A stretch of 29,392 nt of DNA from JBDTGE01 sp050742975 (lineage in GTDB: Bacteria > Actinomycetota > Actinomycetes > Mycobacteriales > Jatrophihabitantaceae): the NCBI GenBank assembly GCA_050742975.1, contig JBOGDQ010000149.1, positions 1-29,392 on the forward strand. The letters run 5' to 3'. A model generated the notes under the pieces. That model was given only the letters and a program-made list of their open reading frames with translations, had not been told where the DNA came from and made no database searches. The position numbers were made by a program, and so were the translations under genes. Positions 11,077 to 18,683 of this stretch are shown here, one piece after another (the first letter of the stretch is position 1; each line of letters opens with the position of its first letter).

Positions 11077-11183
11077 GTTCGTACTATCGCGCATGAAATG
11101 TGGACGAACAAGCATTCAGAGTTCAGAGGCCCGGGAGAAGGCTGAGGACCATAACCAGACGCTTACCCCCACAGGAGACATCC

Positions 11184-12212
11184 ATGCGATACCGCACCCT
11201 CGGCCGGACCGGCATCAAGGTCAGCCCGTTCGCTCTTGGCGCGATGATGTTCGGCGCCATCGGCAACCCCGACCACGGCGAGTCCATCCGAATCATCCAC
11301 CGGGCGCTCGACGCCGGGATCAACTTCATCGACACCGCCGACCTGTACTCGCGCGGAGAGTCCGAGGAGATCGTCGGCAAGGCGCTCCAAAGCCGGCGAG
11401 CCGACGTCGTGCTGGCGACCAAGGCGCGGATGCCGATGAGCGAGGACCCGAACCACCAGGGCGCGTCCCGGCGCTGGCTGGTGCGCGCCCTGGAGGACTC
11501 GCTGCGCCGGCTCGGCACCGACTACGTCGACGTGTACCAAATCCACCGCCCCGATCCGGACACCGACATCGAGGAAACGCTCGCGGCGCTCACCGACCTG
11601 CAGCGCGCCGGCAAGATCCGGGTGTTCGGCACGTCCTGTCTGCCGGCTTCGGAGATCATCCGGGCCAACTGGGTGTCCGAGCGCCGCGGGCTGGCCCGGC
11701 TACGCACCGAGCAGCCCGTCTACTCGATCCTCAACAGGGGCATCGAACGCGAGGTGCTCCCCGTGGTGCAGGAGTTCGGCATGGGCACGCTCGTGTGGTC
11801 TCCGCTCGGCGGCGGGCTGCTGACCGGTCGTTACCGCAGAGGCCAGGACGCCGCCACGCACCGATCGCAGTACGGTTTCCAGCATCTCAAGGACGACCAC
11901 CGGCTTGACGTCGTCGAGCAGCTCATCCCGCTCGCCGAAGAAGCGGGCATGCCACTGACGCACCTGGCGATGGCCTTCGCGCTCGCCCATCCAGGCGTCA
12001 CGTCCGCCCTCATCGGGCCGCGCACGATGGCACACCTCGACGACCTGCTCGCTGGGGCAGAGGTGTCGCTCGATGACGACATCCTGGACCGGATCGACAA
12101 GATCGTCCCGCCCGGCACGGACATCGGCACACTCGACATGGCCTACCGACCGCCGGCGATCGAGCGCGCCGACCTGCGCCGCCGGCCGCTCGACGACCGC
12201 GCCGCGGCATGA
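11184..12212 (+). CDS. Aldo/keto reductase
   Basis: A 342-residue NADPH-dependent oxidoreductase of the aldo/keto reductase superfamily (TIM barrel, cytoplasm). It begins MRYRTLGRTGIKVSPFALGAMMFG. The catalytic tetrad is D50 and Y55 (INFIDTADLYS), K80 (LATKARM) and H121 (YQIHRPD). VTSALIGPRTMAHLDDLL near the C-terminus is the cofactor-phosphate binding loop. The start at 11184 is fixed by AGGAGA eight bases upstream and by the family N-terminus. It is divergent from the cupin-AraC regulator, which suggests that regulator responds to the enzyme's substrate. The short C-terminal tail (PAIERADLRRRPLDDRAAA) is not conserved in the family. Confidence 0.93.
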   Translation: MRYRTLGRTGIKVSPFALGAMMFGAIGNPDHGESIRIIHRALDAGINFIDTADLYSRGESEEIVGKALQSRRADVVLATKARMPMSEDPNHQGASRRWLVRALEDSLRRLGTDYVDVYQIHRPDPDTDIEETLAALTDLQRAGKIRVFGTSCLPASEIIRANWVSERRGLARLRTEQPVYSILNRGIEREVLPVVQEFGMGTLVWSPLGGGLLTGRYRRGQDAATHRSQYGFQHLKDDHRLDVVEQLIPLAEEAGMPLTHLAMAFALAHPGVTSALIGPRTMAHLDDLLAGAEVSLDDDILDRIDKIVPPGTDIGTLDMAYRPPAIERADLRRRPLDDRAAA

Positions 12213-12245
12213 CGCAGCGTCGCGGCGCGGGCGCTCCGGTCGTGG

Positions 12246-12385
12246 TCAGGTTGCGTCTTCGAGTCCGGGCCTCATGCTGGCGATCTGCTTGTATCGGTCG
12301 GCTATGTTGCGAAGTTCTGCTACGTCGAAATCATTCGACGGCGGCCGATCCGCGGTGATGTGATCGAGCCATGGCCATTCGATTG
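12246..12385 (-). pseudogene. C-terminal remnant of an unidentified gene
   Basis: A minus-strand frame ending at TGA 12248-12246 reads WLDHITADRPPSNDFDVAEL and then RNIADRYKQIASMRPGLEDAT. This looks like a real protein C-terminus, but no start codon or ribosome site precedes it. The upstream part of the frame lies antisense to the GNAT start and reads as noise. It may be the tail of a gene cut off when the acetyltransferase arrived. I do not recognise a family. Confidence 0.3.
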
Positions 12386-13246
12386 AGCCGGCCGGGAGTC
12401 GACGAGCTGGGCGAGGCGGTGGGCGTGCTGCGGGGGTGGCAGCGCGACGGCGCGCCGATGCAACTGCACCCGGGGGACCTGGGCTGGTTCTGGCGGTTCG
12501 GTGCCGGGGCGACGGCGGCGGCGATGCGGACCTGGCGCCGGGACGGACGGATTATCGCCGTCGGCCTGCTGGACGGCCCCGCCCTGCTGCGGCTGACGAT
12601 CGCAACCGACGCACACCGGGACGAGGAGCTTGCGCAGCAACTGGTTGCCGACTTGAGCAATCCGGAGCGCGGCGTACTGCCAGCGGGGAAGGTGAACGTC
12701 GAAACGCCGATGGGCGCGGCGGTCCAAGACCTGCTGCTCGCCGACGGCTGGCAAGCCGACGACCCGTGGACGCCGCTGCGCCGTGACCTCGCGGAGCCGG
12801 TGCCGGACTCAGGCGTGCGGATCGAGGTGATCGGTCCGGAGCAGGCGCACGTGCGGGCCGCCGTCCAGCGGGCATCGTTCGACCGGTCGACATTCACCGA
12901 CGAGCGCTGGCACGCGATGGCGGCCGGAGAGCTGTACGCCGACGCCCGGTGTCTCGTCGCGTACGACGACCGGCCACCCAGTGGCAACGCGGTGGCGACG
13001 GTGACGGTGTGGTCGGCCGGTCCGGGCAAGCCCGGGTTGCTCGAGCCGATGGGCGTGCACCGCGAACATCGCGGGCGTGGCTACGGCACGGCGATCACCG
13101 TCGCCGCGGCGGCGGCACTGCGGGAACTGGGCTCCTCCAGCGCGATCGTGTGCACCCCGAGCGTCAATGTCGCAGCCGTCGCCGCCTACACGTCAGCCGG
13201 CTTCCGGCAACTACCCGAGGTGCGGGACCTGTACCGGAACGCCTAG
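12371..13246 (+). CDS. GNAT-family N-acetyltransferase, two-domain
   Basis: A 291-residue protein that looks like two GNAT folds in tandem. The N-terminal half (about 1-140) is degenerate. The C-terminal half (about 148-291) carries the acetyl-CoA pyrophosphate loop as HREHRGRGYGTA (230-241), then the usual beta5/alpha4 segment (IVCTPSVNVAAVAAYTSAGFRQL). It should transfer an acetyl group to an amine, with substrate unknown. The ATG at 12371 has only a weak GATCGAG ribosome site. No neighbouring gene points to a pathway. Confidence 0.87.
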   Translation: MAIRLSRPGVDELGEAVGVLRGWQRDGAPMQLHPGDLGWFWRFGAGATAAAMRTWRRDGRIIAVGLLDGPALLRLTIATDAHRDEELAQQLVADLSNPERGVLPAGKVNVETPMGAAVQDLLLADGWQADDPWTPLRRDLAEPVPDSGVRIEVIGPEQAHVRAAVQRASFDRSTFTDERWHAMAAGELYADARCLVAYDDRPPSGNAVATVTVWSAGPGKPGLLEPMGVHREHRGRGYGTAITVAAAAALRELGSSSAIVCTPSVNVAAVAAYTSAGFRQLPEVRDLYRNA

Positions 13247-13266
13247 CCGCAGTGGATCCGTTGACG

Positions 13267-13525
13267 TCACGGGCTGTTCGTGTTGCCCAGTGAGTCGCCG
13301 ATGCTGCGTGCCGTTTGCGCGAGCTTCGGCGCCAGTTCGACGAGGCGCCGCGTCGTCAGCCTGGTACCGGGCGCGGCAAGCACGACGGCGGCCACCGCTC
13401 GCGCATCCCGATCGCGGACGTACGTACCGATCGCGTTCACGCCCTGCTCGCTCTGCTCAGTGTTCAGTGCGTATCCGCGGCGACGGACGATCGTCAGCTC
13501 CCGGCGCAGCGCGGGCAGAGCCTGT
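13267..13525 (-). pseudogene. IclR-family regulator, C-terminal fragment
   Basis: The minus-strand frame (about 85 codons) reads LRRELTIVRRRGYALNTEQS then EQGVNAIGTYVRDRDARAVAAVV and ends at a stop. This is the end of the IclR effector-binding domain. The helix-turn-helix and the first part of the ligand domain are missing. Upstream of about 13525 the frame becomes noise because other gene pieces are joined there. An intact protein would be a repressor of a catabolic operon. The neighbouring fumarylacetoacetate hydrolase fragment hints that both came from an aromatic-degradation locus. Confidence 0.75.
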
Positions 13526-13568
13526 CTACCGCGCGCTGGGTCTGGACCGCAGCGAGGTCGGCCCGTGA
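13522..13568 (+). pseudogene. C-terminal tail of an unknown gene
   Basis: The plus frame reads EPVYRALGLDRSEVGP and stops at TGA. That TGA overlaps the GTG start of the next fragment as GTGA. The four-base overlap is the usual sign of an operon, so this is probably the last 14-16 codons of the gene once upstream of the FAH gene. Confidence 0.4.
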
Positions 13569-13680
13569 AGCTCGCAACCATCCGGACCAAGGGCGGCACG
13601 ACCTGCATCCGCATCGATGCCGATTTCGCCGTCGAGATCGGCACCACCGAGGCCGGCGCGGCCGACGTCGGCGCGGCGCT
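13565..13680 (+). pseudogene. Fumarylacetoacetate hydrolase family, N-terminal fragment
   Basis: From GTG 13565 the frame reads VKLATIRTKGGTTCIRID and then ADFAVEIGTTEAGAADVGA. This is the small N-terminal domain that opens many FAH-family proteins. After about 38 codons the sequence switches in frame to a piece of a TOTE-type primase, and the catalytic domain is missing. It is non-functional. Confidence 0.65.
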
Positions 13681-13770
13681 GCGATGGGAGAACACCCGCT
13701 CGGGCCGGTCCGGGTGGATGCCCGCGGTGCGAGGAGGCTGGCGTAAGGGCGTTCCTGCGGCTGAGCGGGC
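13676..13770 (+). pseudogene. Fragment of TOTE-type primase-helicase
   Basis: The frame reads ALRWENTRSGRSGWMPAVRG then GWRKGVPAAERAPLTP. It matches residues 86-120 of the primase-helicase at the right end of this window (VRWDNTRTGKGGWMPAVRGGW, then QRGLRPDQREYLPLTP). About 30 codons remain before the sequence runs straight into the tRNA-derived direct repeat at 13771. It is a relic showing that a second copy of the right-hand system, or its earlier left end, once lay here. Confidence 0.75.
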
Positions 13771-13939
13771 ACCCCTGACCCCCACACTGCCAGCGCGGGT
13801 GATCAGTCAAATTTCGTACTGGTCCGTGCCGCCTGAGGTCATCACATCCCTTTATTCATTGGGTTTCGTGCTTTCCCGTGCCGCCACGTGACCGGCCATG
13901 CCAGCCAGGACTGAGTGACAAATGAATGACATGATCTTG
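13771..13939. repeat. Left direct repeat of the island (att-like)
   Basis: The first 47 bases (13771-13817) are identical to 25750-25796. The remaining ~120 bases are diverged but clearly alignable, ending in a shared 27-base block with TGACAAATGAATGACATG. The identical part is the 3' half of a tRNA-Ala(GGC) read on the minus strand, but here it lacks the acceptor end and the last part of the T-arm. I read it as the left boundary of an element integrated at a tRNA gene. Confidence 0.8.
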
Positions 13940-14519
13940 ATCGGTGATCCTGCGGAGCGGCTGGCTTGAGTCCTCACAACTCCGACGGTAGGTGAGGGCT
14001 CTGCCACACCTAGGTGATCATGTCGGGTGGCGGGCTTGCCGCGGGACCAAGCCGCTGTCACTTCGGCTGGCGAGGCGTGGCGAGTCCTCGTCGGCGGCTG
14101 CGCGTTCTACGGGCCGCGGGCGGCCTGGTAGGTGGCCAAGTCGAGTGGAGCCGTGGCCACCAGAGTGAGTGGTCCGGCGTGTGCTCGGTTTTCGAAGGCG
14201 GCTAGGACGATGGTTGGTTTCGGTTGCGGTGTGGCCCCCATGTGGCCTGTGCCGTTCGGGAGCAAGGGACCGAAAGGACCGACCACGACAACATCCAAGC
14301 CCTCGCCGCTGTCATGAGTAGTCCTAACCCTTCCACCGTGCTGGAGATGTTCTGGTCGCACGAACCAACGTGGATCTCACTCCACATCGGTGCGAAGCAG
14401 CGCACCGCGGTCCGCCGTTCAGTTGGATAGCTCCAGCCAAGCACGTACCTCCGACGCCGCCGGTCGTAGCTATGCCGTAGTTCTGAACATTCTCGTGACA
14501 GTCTCCAAGCGGTGACCCG
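13940..14519. other. Island left arm, no confident gene
   Basis: About 580 bases without a gene I can name. On the minus strand, 14361-14107 is open and reads GLDVVVVGPFGPLLPNG then PTIVLAAFENRAHAGPLTLVATAPLDLATYQAARGP before a TAG. That is protein-like but unrecognised. A second minus frame (14444-14202) overlaps it, and one gene broken by a frameshift is possible. It could be an island cargo gene in decay. Confidence 0.35.
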
Positions 14520-15116
14520 TCATGACTCGGATTCGGCGCCGGCTTGGTCGCTCAACAGTCGTACCGCATCGGTGAACCCGTACCGCTGGTCGAGGACCGT
14601 CAGGATGCGCTCGACACTCAGCGACGGTCCGTGAACGCCGCTGCGAGCCGACACCGCGCGGACAGCCCGCATCGCCGCTGCCGGCTGCACTGACACCGCA
14701 TGGTGTGCGAACTGCGACGGGACCTGAAGCTCAAGCCCGGCCGGTAGCCGCGCGGCCGGGAAGTCCCGCACATTGTGGGTTACGAGTACGCCAGCTCCGC
14801 CAAGCAAGGCCGCAGCGACGACATGCTCGTCATCGACGTCTGGCAAACCGAAGCTGCCCTCCAGCGCGTCCCACCCAGCGACCTCGGAGTCGGCGAATGC
14901 CGCCCTCATCGACGCGATGAGCCGTGCCGCGCGCGCCTCGGCATCGTCGGCCGCAACGCCACGCTGGCGAAGCTTGCGGGCCTCATGGAGTTCCAACTCG
15001 TCCAGGACCGCCGAGCTCCACAGAGGTCGGTAAATGCCCTCGACGGCGAAGGACAGCAAGACGTCGCGCTGCAGGCTCGGCCACAGGACGTTGGTATCCA
15101 ACAGTGCGGCAAACAC
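14520..15116 (-). CDS. PIN-domain ribonuclease toxin
   Basis: A 198-residue PIN-domain protein, probably the toxin of a toxin-antitoxin pair that acts as a metal-dependent ribonuclease. The acidic centre is present: D7 (LLDTNVLWPS), E40 (SSAVLDELELHE), D96 in LPDVDDEHVVAAA and D118 in VTHNVRDFP. The C-terminal 60 residues beyond the PIN fold are not recognised. The start lies 12 bases after the stop of the upstream excisionase-like gene on the same strand, the usual antitoxin-toxin order. Confidence 0.85.
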   Translation of the reverse strand: MFAALLDTNVLWPSLQRDVLLSFAVEGIYRPLWSSAVLDELELHEARKLRQRGVAADDAEARAARLIASMRAAFADSEVAGWDALEGSFGLPDVDDEHVVAAALLGGAGVLVTHNVRDFPAARLPAGLELQVPSQFAHHAVSVQPAAAMRAVRAVSARSGVHGPSLSVERILTVLDQRYGFTDAVRLLSDQAGAESES

Positions 15117-15128
15117 CCCGGCAGTCTG

Positions 15129-15683
15129 TCAGCTGCGTACGACCCCGCGGCGGCGCTGCGCGACCGCGCGCCGCGCCTCCCGCAGCTCGGCGAGCACATT
15201 GTCCAGGTCGTCGTTGTCGCTGTCGTCGTCAAGATCGATCGCGGATGCTTGCAGCGCCGCGTACTGCTCGGCGCGACGCCGCTCCCGGTAGGCAAGCACG
15301 TCGGCCAGCAGCAGACGCCGATGCGTTCCGACTCGCTCGTACGGCATACCGCCACCATCGAGGATCTTCACAACCGTCGGACGCGTGACTCCCAGCAGAT
15401 CTGCTGCCTGCTGCGTCGTCAACGTCAGCGCCTGAGGCGCGACCGTTACCGCCAACCCATGCCACAGCGCGTCAACCACCTTGCGCAGAACCTCATAGAC
15501 CTCTCGCGGAAGCTCCACCTGGTCCCCCGCTGCTGCACCGGCTAGGAAGTACCGCGGCGCAATCGAACCTCGACCAGCCGCATCGTGAGCTGAGATGAAG
15601 TCCACGAGTTGAGCCAGCTCGCCCTCCGGGCTCGCCGATGGCAGGAACGTCTCCGACTCCCGCCGAACAACCGATGCAGTCAC
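15129..15683 (-). CDS. Excisionase-like helix-turn-helix antitoxin
   Basis: A DNA-binding protein of about 184 residues. The central part (LTLTTQQAADLLGVTRPTVVKILDGGGMPYERVGTHRRLLLADVLAYRE) is an excisionase/MerR-like winged helix. The C-terminal tail is rich in acidic and basic residues (IDLDDDSDNDDLDNV), as expected for a flexible toxin-binding tail. Of two adjacent GTG codons (15686, 15683) I prefer 15683, because AGGAGG is then six bases upstream. It is co-transcribed with the PIN gene and probably represses both. Confidence 0.8.
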   Translation of the reverse strand: MTASVVRRESETFLPSASPEGELAQLVDFISAHDAAGRGSIAPRYFLAGAAAGDQVELPREVYEVLRKVVDALWHGLAVTVAPQALTLTTQQAADLLGVTRPTVVKILDGGGMPYERVGTHRRLLLADVLAYRERRRAEQYAALQASAIDLDDDSDNDDLDNVLAELREARRAVAQRRRGVVRS

Positions 15684-15693
15684 CACACACCTC

Positions 15694-15735
15694 CTAGACG
15701 CAACAACGATACACGCTTTCGTTTCTTTCGTCTAG
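15694..15735 (-). promoter_or_regulatory. Inverted repeat upstream of the PIN antitoxin operon
   Basis: CTAGACG (15694-15700) and CGTCTAG (15729-15735) form a perfect 7-bp inverted repeat around a 28-base AT-richer stretch that also has CGTTTCTTTCG repeats. It lies directly upstream of the antitoxin ribosome site, where an autoregulatory operator would be expected. Confidence 0.45.
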
Positions 15736-15761
15736 TTTCGGCCCGGGGCCATCTGCTCTAA

Positions 15762-17840
15762 CGCGGATTTCCACGCAACCAGATAGCTATAAGGTCGCAA
15801 CGCGACGTGGGCGGTCGTGGCTGGTGGTTTCCCAGCGGCGTAAGGACTTCTGCCGGTAGCGCGTGTGGTGCTGTTGTGGCGGTCAGGCTGTTGAATCACG
15901 TGCATGTAGTGCCACGTATCGCGTCGATCTGGGTGGCGCTGAACACGCGGCTCGCGTGGATAGCCTATTCGGTAAGGCGATCGGGACGACGCGCCGGACA
16001 CGCGCGAACTCGGCCCGTGCCATGTTGGCGCTGGTAGAATTGTCATATGACAGCTGGATCAGCACAAGACTTGGTGGAGTGGTTCACCGCACCAGAGCTG
16101 ACCAACCACCGCCGCTACGAGGCACTGCGGGCCTTCTTCGTCGACGGACTCACCCACGCCCAAGCCGGCGAACGCTTCGGCTACACCCGGTGGGCGATGG
16201 TCAACCTGGTCCGCGAGCACCGTGCCGGGCGGCTGGAACTGTTCGCGCCGCCACGCAAACCCGGCCCGCCGCCCGGGTCGGCGCCGGCGAAGGACCGGGC
16301 CCGCGGCCGAGTGATCGAGCTACGCCGCGACGGACTGTCCAGCTACGAGATCTCCGCCAAGCTGGCCGGCGAGCAAACGCCGCTGAACCGCACCAGCGTG
16401 GCCGAGATCCTCACCGAGGAAGGGTTCGGTCGGCTGCTGCGCCACCCCGAACCGGCTTCGAGCATCAACCCGGCCACCCCCGGGCGGGACACCCGCTTAC
16501 CCCGCACCGGCCGACTCGACCTGGCCGACTGGCCGGCCCGAGTGGAGACCGGCAAGGCCGGGCTGCTGCTACTCGTGCCCGACCTGCTCGCCCTGGACCT
16601 GCCCGCCCTGGTCCGCGCCGCCGGCTACCCCGGCACCCGCGTCGTGCCCGCCGTCTCGTGGATCCTCTCGCTGCTGGCACTGAAACTGACCCGCACCCGG
16701 CGGGTGTCCCACGTCGATGACCTGCTGCTGGCAGACCCGGCCGCGGCCCTGTTCGCCGGGCTGTCCACTCTGCCGAAGAAGTCCGCGCTGACCGACTACT
16801 CCTATGCCAGCACCCACGACAATCAGCGCCGCTTGCTCGCCGCCCTGGACACCAACATGATCAGCACAGGCCTGGCCACCAGCAGCGAGGCGATCTTCGA
16901 CCTGGACTTCCACGCCGTCATGCACTGGGGCCAGGACCCGGTACTGGAAAAGCACTATGTGCCCACCCGCTCCCAACGCGCCCGCTCGGTGCTGACCTTC
17001 TTCGCCCAAGATTCGGGCACCCACAACCTCATCTACGCCAACGCCGAGCTGACCAAAGCATCGCAGGCCCGGGAGGTGATCGCCTTCTGCGACCACTGGA
17101 AACAGGCCTCCGGCGCCGATCCGGCCATGCTGATCATGGACCAGAAGGTCACCACCCAGCCCGTGCTGGCCGAACTGAACACCCGCGGCATCAAGTTCCT
17201 CACCCTGCGCATGCGCTCACCGGCCCTGGTCAAACAGATCAACGCCCTGGCCCCCGCCGACTACAAGACGATCACGCTGAACCGGCCCGGACGGCACAAC
17301 CGGCCCCGGGTGCACGAGTCCCGCACCCGGCTGACCGGCTATGACGGCACCGTGCGCCAGCTCGTGGTCACCGGCCTGGGCCGCGAGGCCCCCACCGTGA
17401 TCATCACCAACAACGATGAGCTGTCGATCAAGGCCCTCATCGAGCACTACGCCCGCCGGATGACCATCGAAGAACGCCTCGCCGAGATCATCGGCGCCTT
17501 CCACGCCGACGCCCTATCCTCGACCGTCAACCTCAACGTCGACCTCGACATCACCCTGTGTGTGCTCGCCCAGGCCTTGATCGCGGCCCTGCGCGCCCGG
17601 CTGCCCGGCTACGCCGCAGTCTCCCCTGACGTGATCCAACGCCGATTCCTGGAAACCCCCGGCACCATCACCACCACCCGCGACACGATCACCGTCCGCC
17701 TCGACCGGCGCGCCTACTCACCCGTCCTACGCACCGCCGCCCTACCCAACGACACCGTCGTGCCCTGGTGGGACAACCGGACCCTGCACTACGAAATCCG
17801 CTGACACCCTTGCGTCAAACCAGTTGCGTGGAAATCCGCG
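15762..17840 (+). mobile_element. Complete insertion sequence, 2079 bp
   Basis: The ends are an 18-bp perfect inverted repeat: CGCGGATTTCCACGCAAC at 15762-15779 and its complement at 17823-17840. Both are flanked by CTAA (15758-15761 and 17841-17844), a 4-bp target duplication. It carries one DDE transposase gene and a 267-base noncoding left part. Removing it restores ATCTGCT-CTAA-CGGCTCG. I could not settle the IS family. Perfect ends and an intact gene suggest a recent, possibly active copy. Confidence 0.88.
16047..17804 (+). CDS. DDE transposase of the insertion sequence
   Basis: A 585-residue transposase. The N-terminus has two helix-turn-helix stretches (LTHAQAGERFGYTRWAMVNLVREH around 33-56, and LSSYEISAKLAGEQTPLNRTSVAEIL around 96-121) that would bind the IS ends. 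The catalytic core follows: first aspartate in IFDLDFHAVMHWG, second in AMLIMDQKVTTQPV, and a glutamate in MTIEERLAEIIGAFHADAL, the order expected of an IS4-like RNase H fold. The start is ATG 16047. The gene ends 36 bases before the right inverted repeat. No frameshift or internal stop is seen. Confidence 0.9.
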   Translation: MTAGSAQDLVEWFTAPELTNHRRYEALRAFFVDGLTHAQAGERFGYTRWAMVNLVREHRAGRLELFAPPRKPGPPPGSAPAKDRARGRVIELRRDGLSSYEISAKLAGEQTPLNRTSVAEILTEEGFGRLLRHPEPASSINPATPGRDTRLPRTGRLDLADWPARVETGKAGLLLLVPDLLALDLPALVRAAGYPGTRVVPAVSWILSLLALKLTRTRRVSHVDDLLLADPAAALFAGLSTLPKKSALTDYSYASTHDNQRRLLAALDTNMISTGLATSSEAIFDLDFHAVMHWGQDPVLEKHYVPTRSQRARSVLTFFAQDSGTHNLIYANAELTKASQAREVIAFCDHWKQASGADPAMLIMDQKVTTQPVLAELNTRGIKFLTLRMRSPALVKQINALAPADYKTITLNRPGRHNRPRVHESRTRLTGYDGTVRQLVVTGLGREAPTVIITNNDELSIKALIEHYARRMTIEERLAEIIGAFHADALSSTVNLNVDLDITLCVLAQALIAALRARLPGYAAVSPDVIQRRFLETPGTITTTRDTITVRLDRRAYSPVLRTAALPNDTVVPWWDNRTLHYEIR

Positions 17841-17844
17841 CTAA

Positions 17845-18159
17845 CGGCTCGCCGGCATCTCGGGCACGCCGCACATCCCCCGCGGGAAGAACGGTAAATC
17901 GGGTGACGTTGTCGCTCTTGCCGTCTATCGTGATGACGACCAACCGAGAAGGGCGAGGCCACACCGTGACCAGGCAGTGCGTGTTGCAACGGCAGAGCGA
18001 AGGCTCGCGCCGTTATCTCGCCATGCCCGCGTCAGGCCAGCCCATCAAGCCGTCGTTCGTCATGCAGCCGAGCCAGACCCTGTGGTCCGGCCTGCTTGGC
18101 GGGAACGCCGATGAGGCCATCCGGGGCGGCACATGAGTTAGGGACTTCCCTCTCATGGA
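17845..18159. other. Region between IS and tRNA array
   Basis: This is the continuation of the sequence split by the IS. A short plus frame (ATG 17933 to stop 18136, 67 codons, beginning MTTNREGRGHTVTRQCVLQR) is open but has no convincing ribosome site or recognised family. It could be a leader peptide or chance. Confidence 0.3.
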
Positions 18160-18200
18160 GCCGCCGCGGACCTGTCCTGGTCCGGGCGGCTTCTTTCATT
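18160..18200 (+). terminator. Strong intrinsic terminator before the tRNA array
   Basis: GCCGCC-G-CGGACC pairs with GGTCCG-GGCGGC (18160-18190, one bulged G) around a TGTCCT loop. TTCTTTCATTT follows. A 12-bp GC stem with a T-rich tail is unusually canonical for an actinobacterium. It lies 28 bases before the first tRNA and would insulate the array from upstream transcription, or act as an attenuator. Confidence 0.75.
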
Positions 18201-18228
18201 TCCAGGCCAAATTGCCACAGAACTTCAT

Positions 18229-18301
18229 ATGGGCGTAGCTCAACTGGAAGAGCGTCGGTCTCCAAAACCGAAGGTTGCAGGTTCGACCCCTGTCGCCCGT
18301 G
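18229..18301 (+). tRNA. tRNA-Trp(CCA)
   Basis: Acceptor ATGGGCG pairs with CGCCCGT. The anticodon loop is CTCCAAA (anticodon CCA) and the T-loop TTCGACC. The D-arm carries AACTGGAAGAG, also found in the two short-armed Leu-anticodon tRNAs of this array. First gene of the array. Confidence 0.93.
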
Positions 18302-18493
18302 CAGACCCAGGCCTGCTGGCCTCGGCATGTTCATTGAGAACTCCACAGCGAACGATGCGAGATCGCGTCGAGCACCGACCGACGGAAGTCCCGTCGGCAC
18401 GGCGTCGACGCACGCGCCGACCTGCCCGCTTGCCAACGGGAGACCCAGGACGCGGCGCGATAGCACGACCCCGCCGTCAGCGACGGCGGGCTT
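18302..18493. other. Structured noncoding spacer
   Basis: No tRNA fold or gene found. It contains two strong hairpins: CCGACGG/CCGTCGG near 18387-18405 and CCCGCCGTC/GACGGCGGG at 18472-18490. The second lies just before the next tRNA. Their role is unknown; processing or termination is possible. Confidence 0.4.
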
Positions 18494-18565
18494 CGAGATG
18501 TGGTGTATCGGCGAGCACTCCTGCTTTGGGAGCAGACGGGCGGGGTTCAACTCCCCGCATCTCGA
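18494..18565 (+). tRNA. tRNA-Pro(TGG)
   Basis: Acceptor CGAGATG pairs with CATCTCG. The anticodon loop TTTGGGA gives anticodon TGG, and the T-arm is CGGGG-TTCAACT-CCCCG. Confidence 0.9.
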
Positions 18566-18571
18566 CTCTCG

Positions 18572-18643
18572 CGCCGAGCAGCTCGATGGTCGAGCGCACG
18601 CCTGATACGCGGATGGATGGAGGTTCAAGTCCTCCCTCGGCGA
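18572..18643 (+). tRNA. tRNA-Ile(GAT)
   Basis: Acceptor CGCCGAG pairs with CTCGGCG, and the T-arm is GGAGG-TTCAAGT-CCTCC. The loop CTGATAC gives anticodon GAT, but the anticodon stem is weak, with only three good pairs. Confidence 0.8.
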
Positions 18644-18683
18644 CGCATCCGCACGCACGAGATGACCCGAGGAGGTGGTGGCC

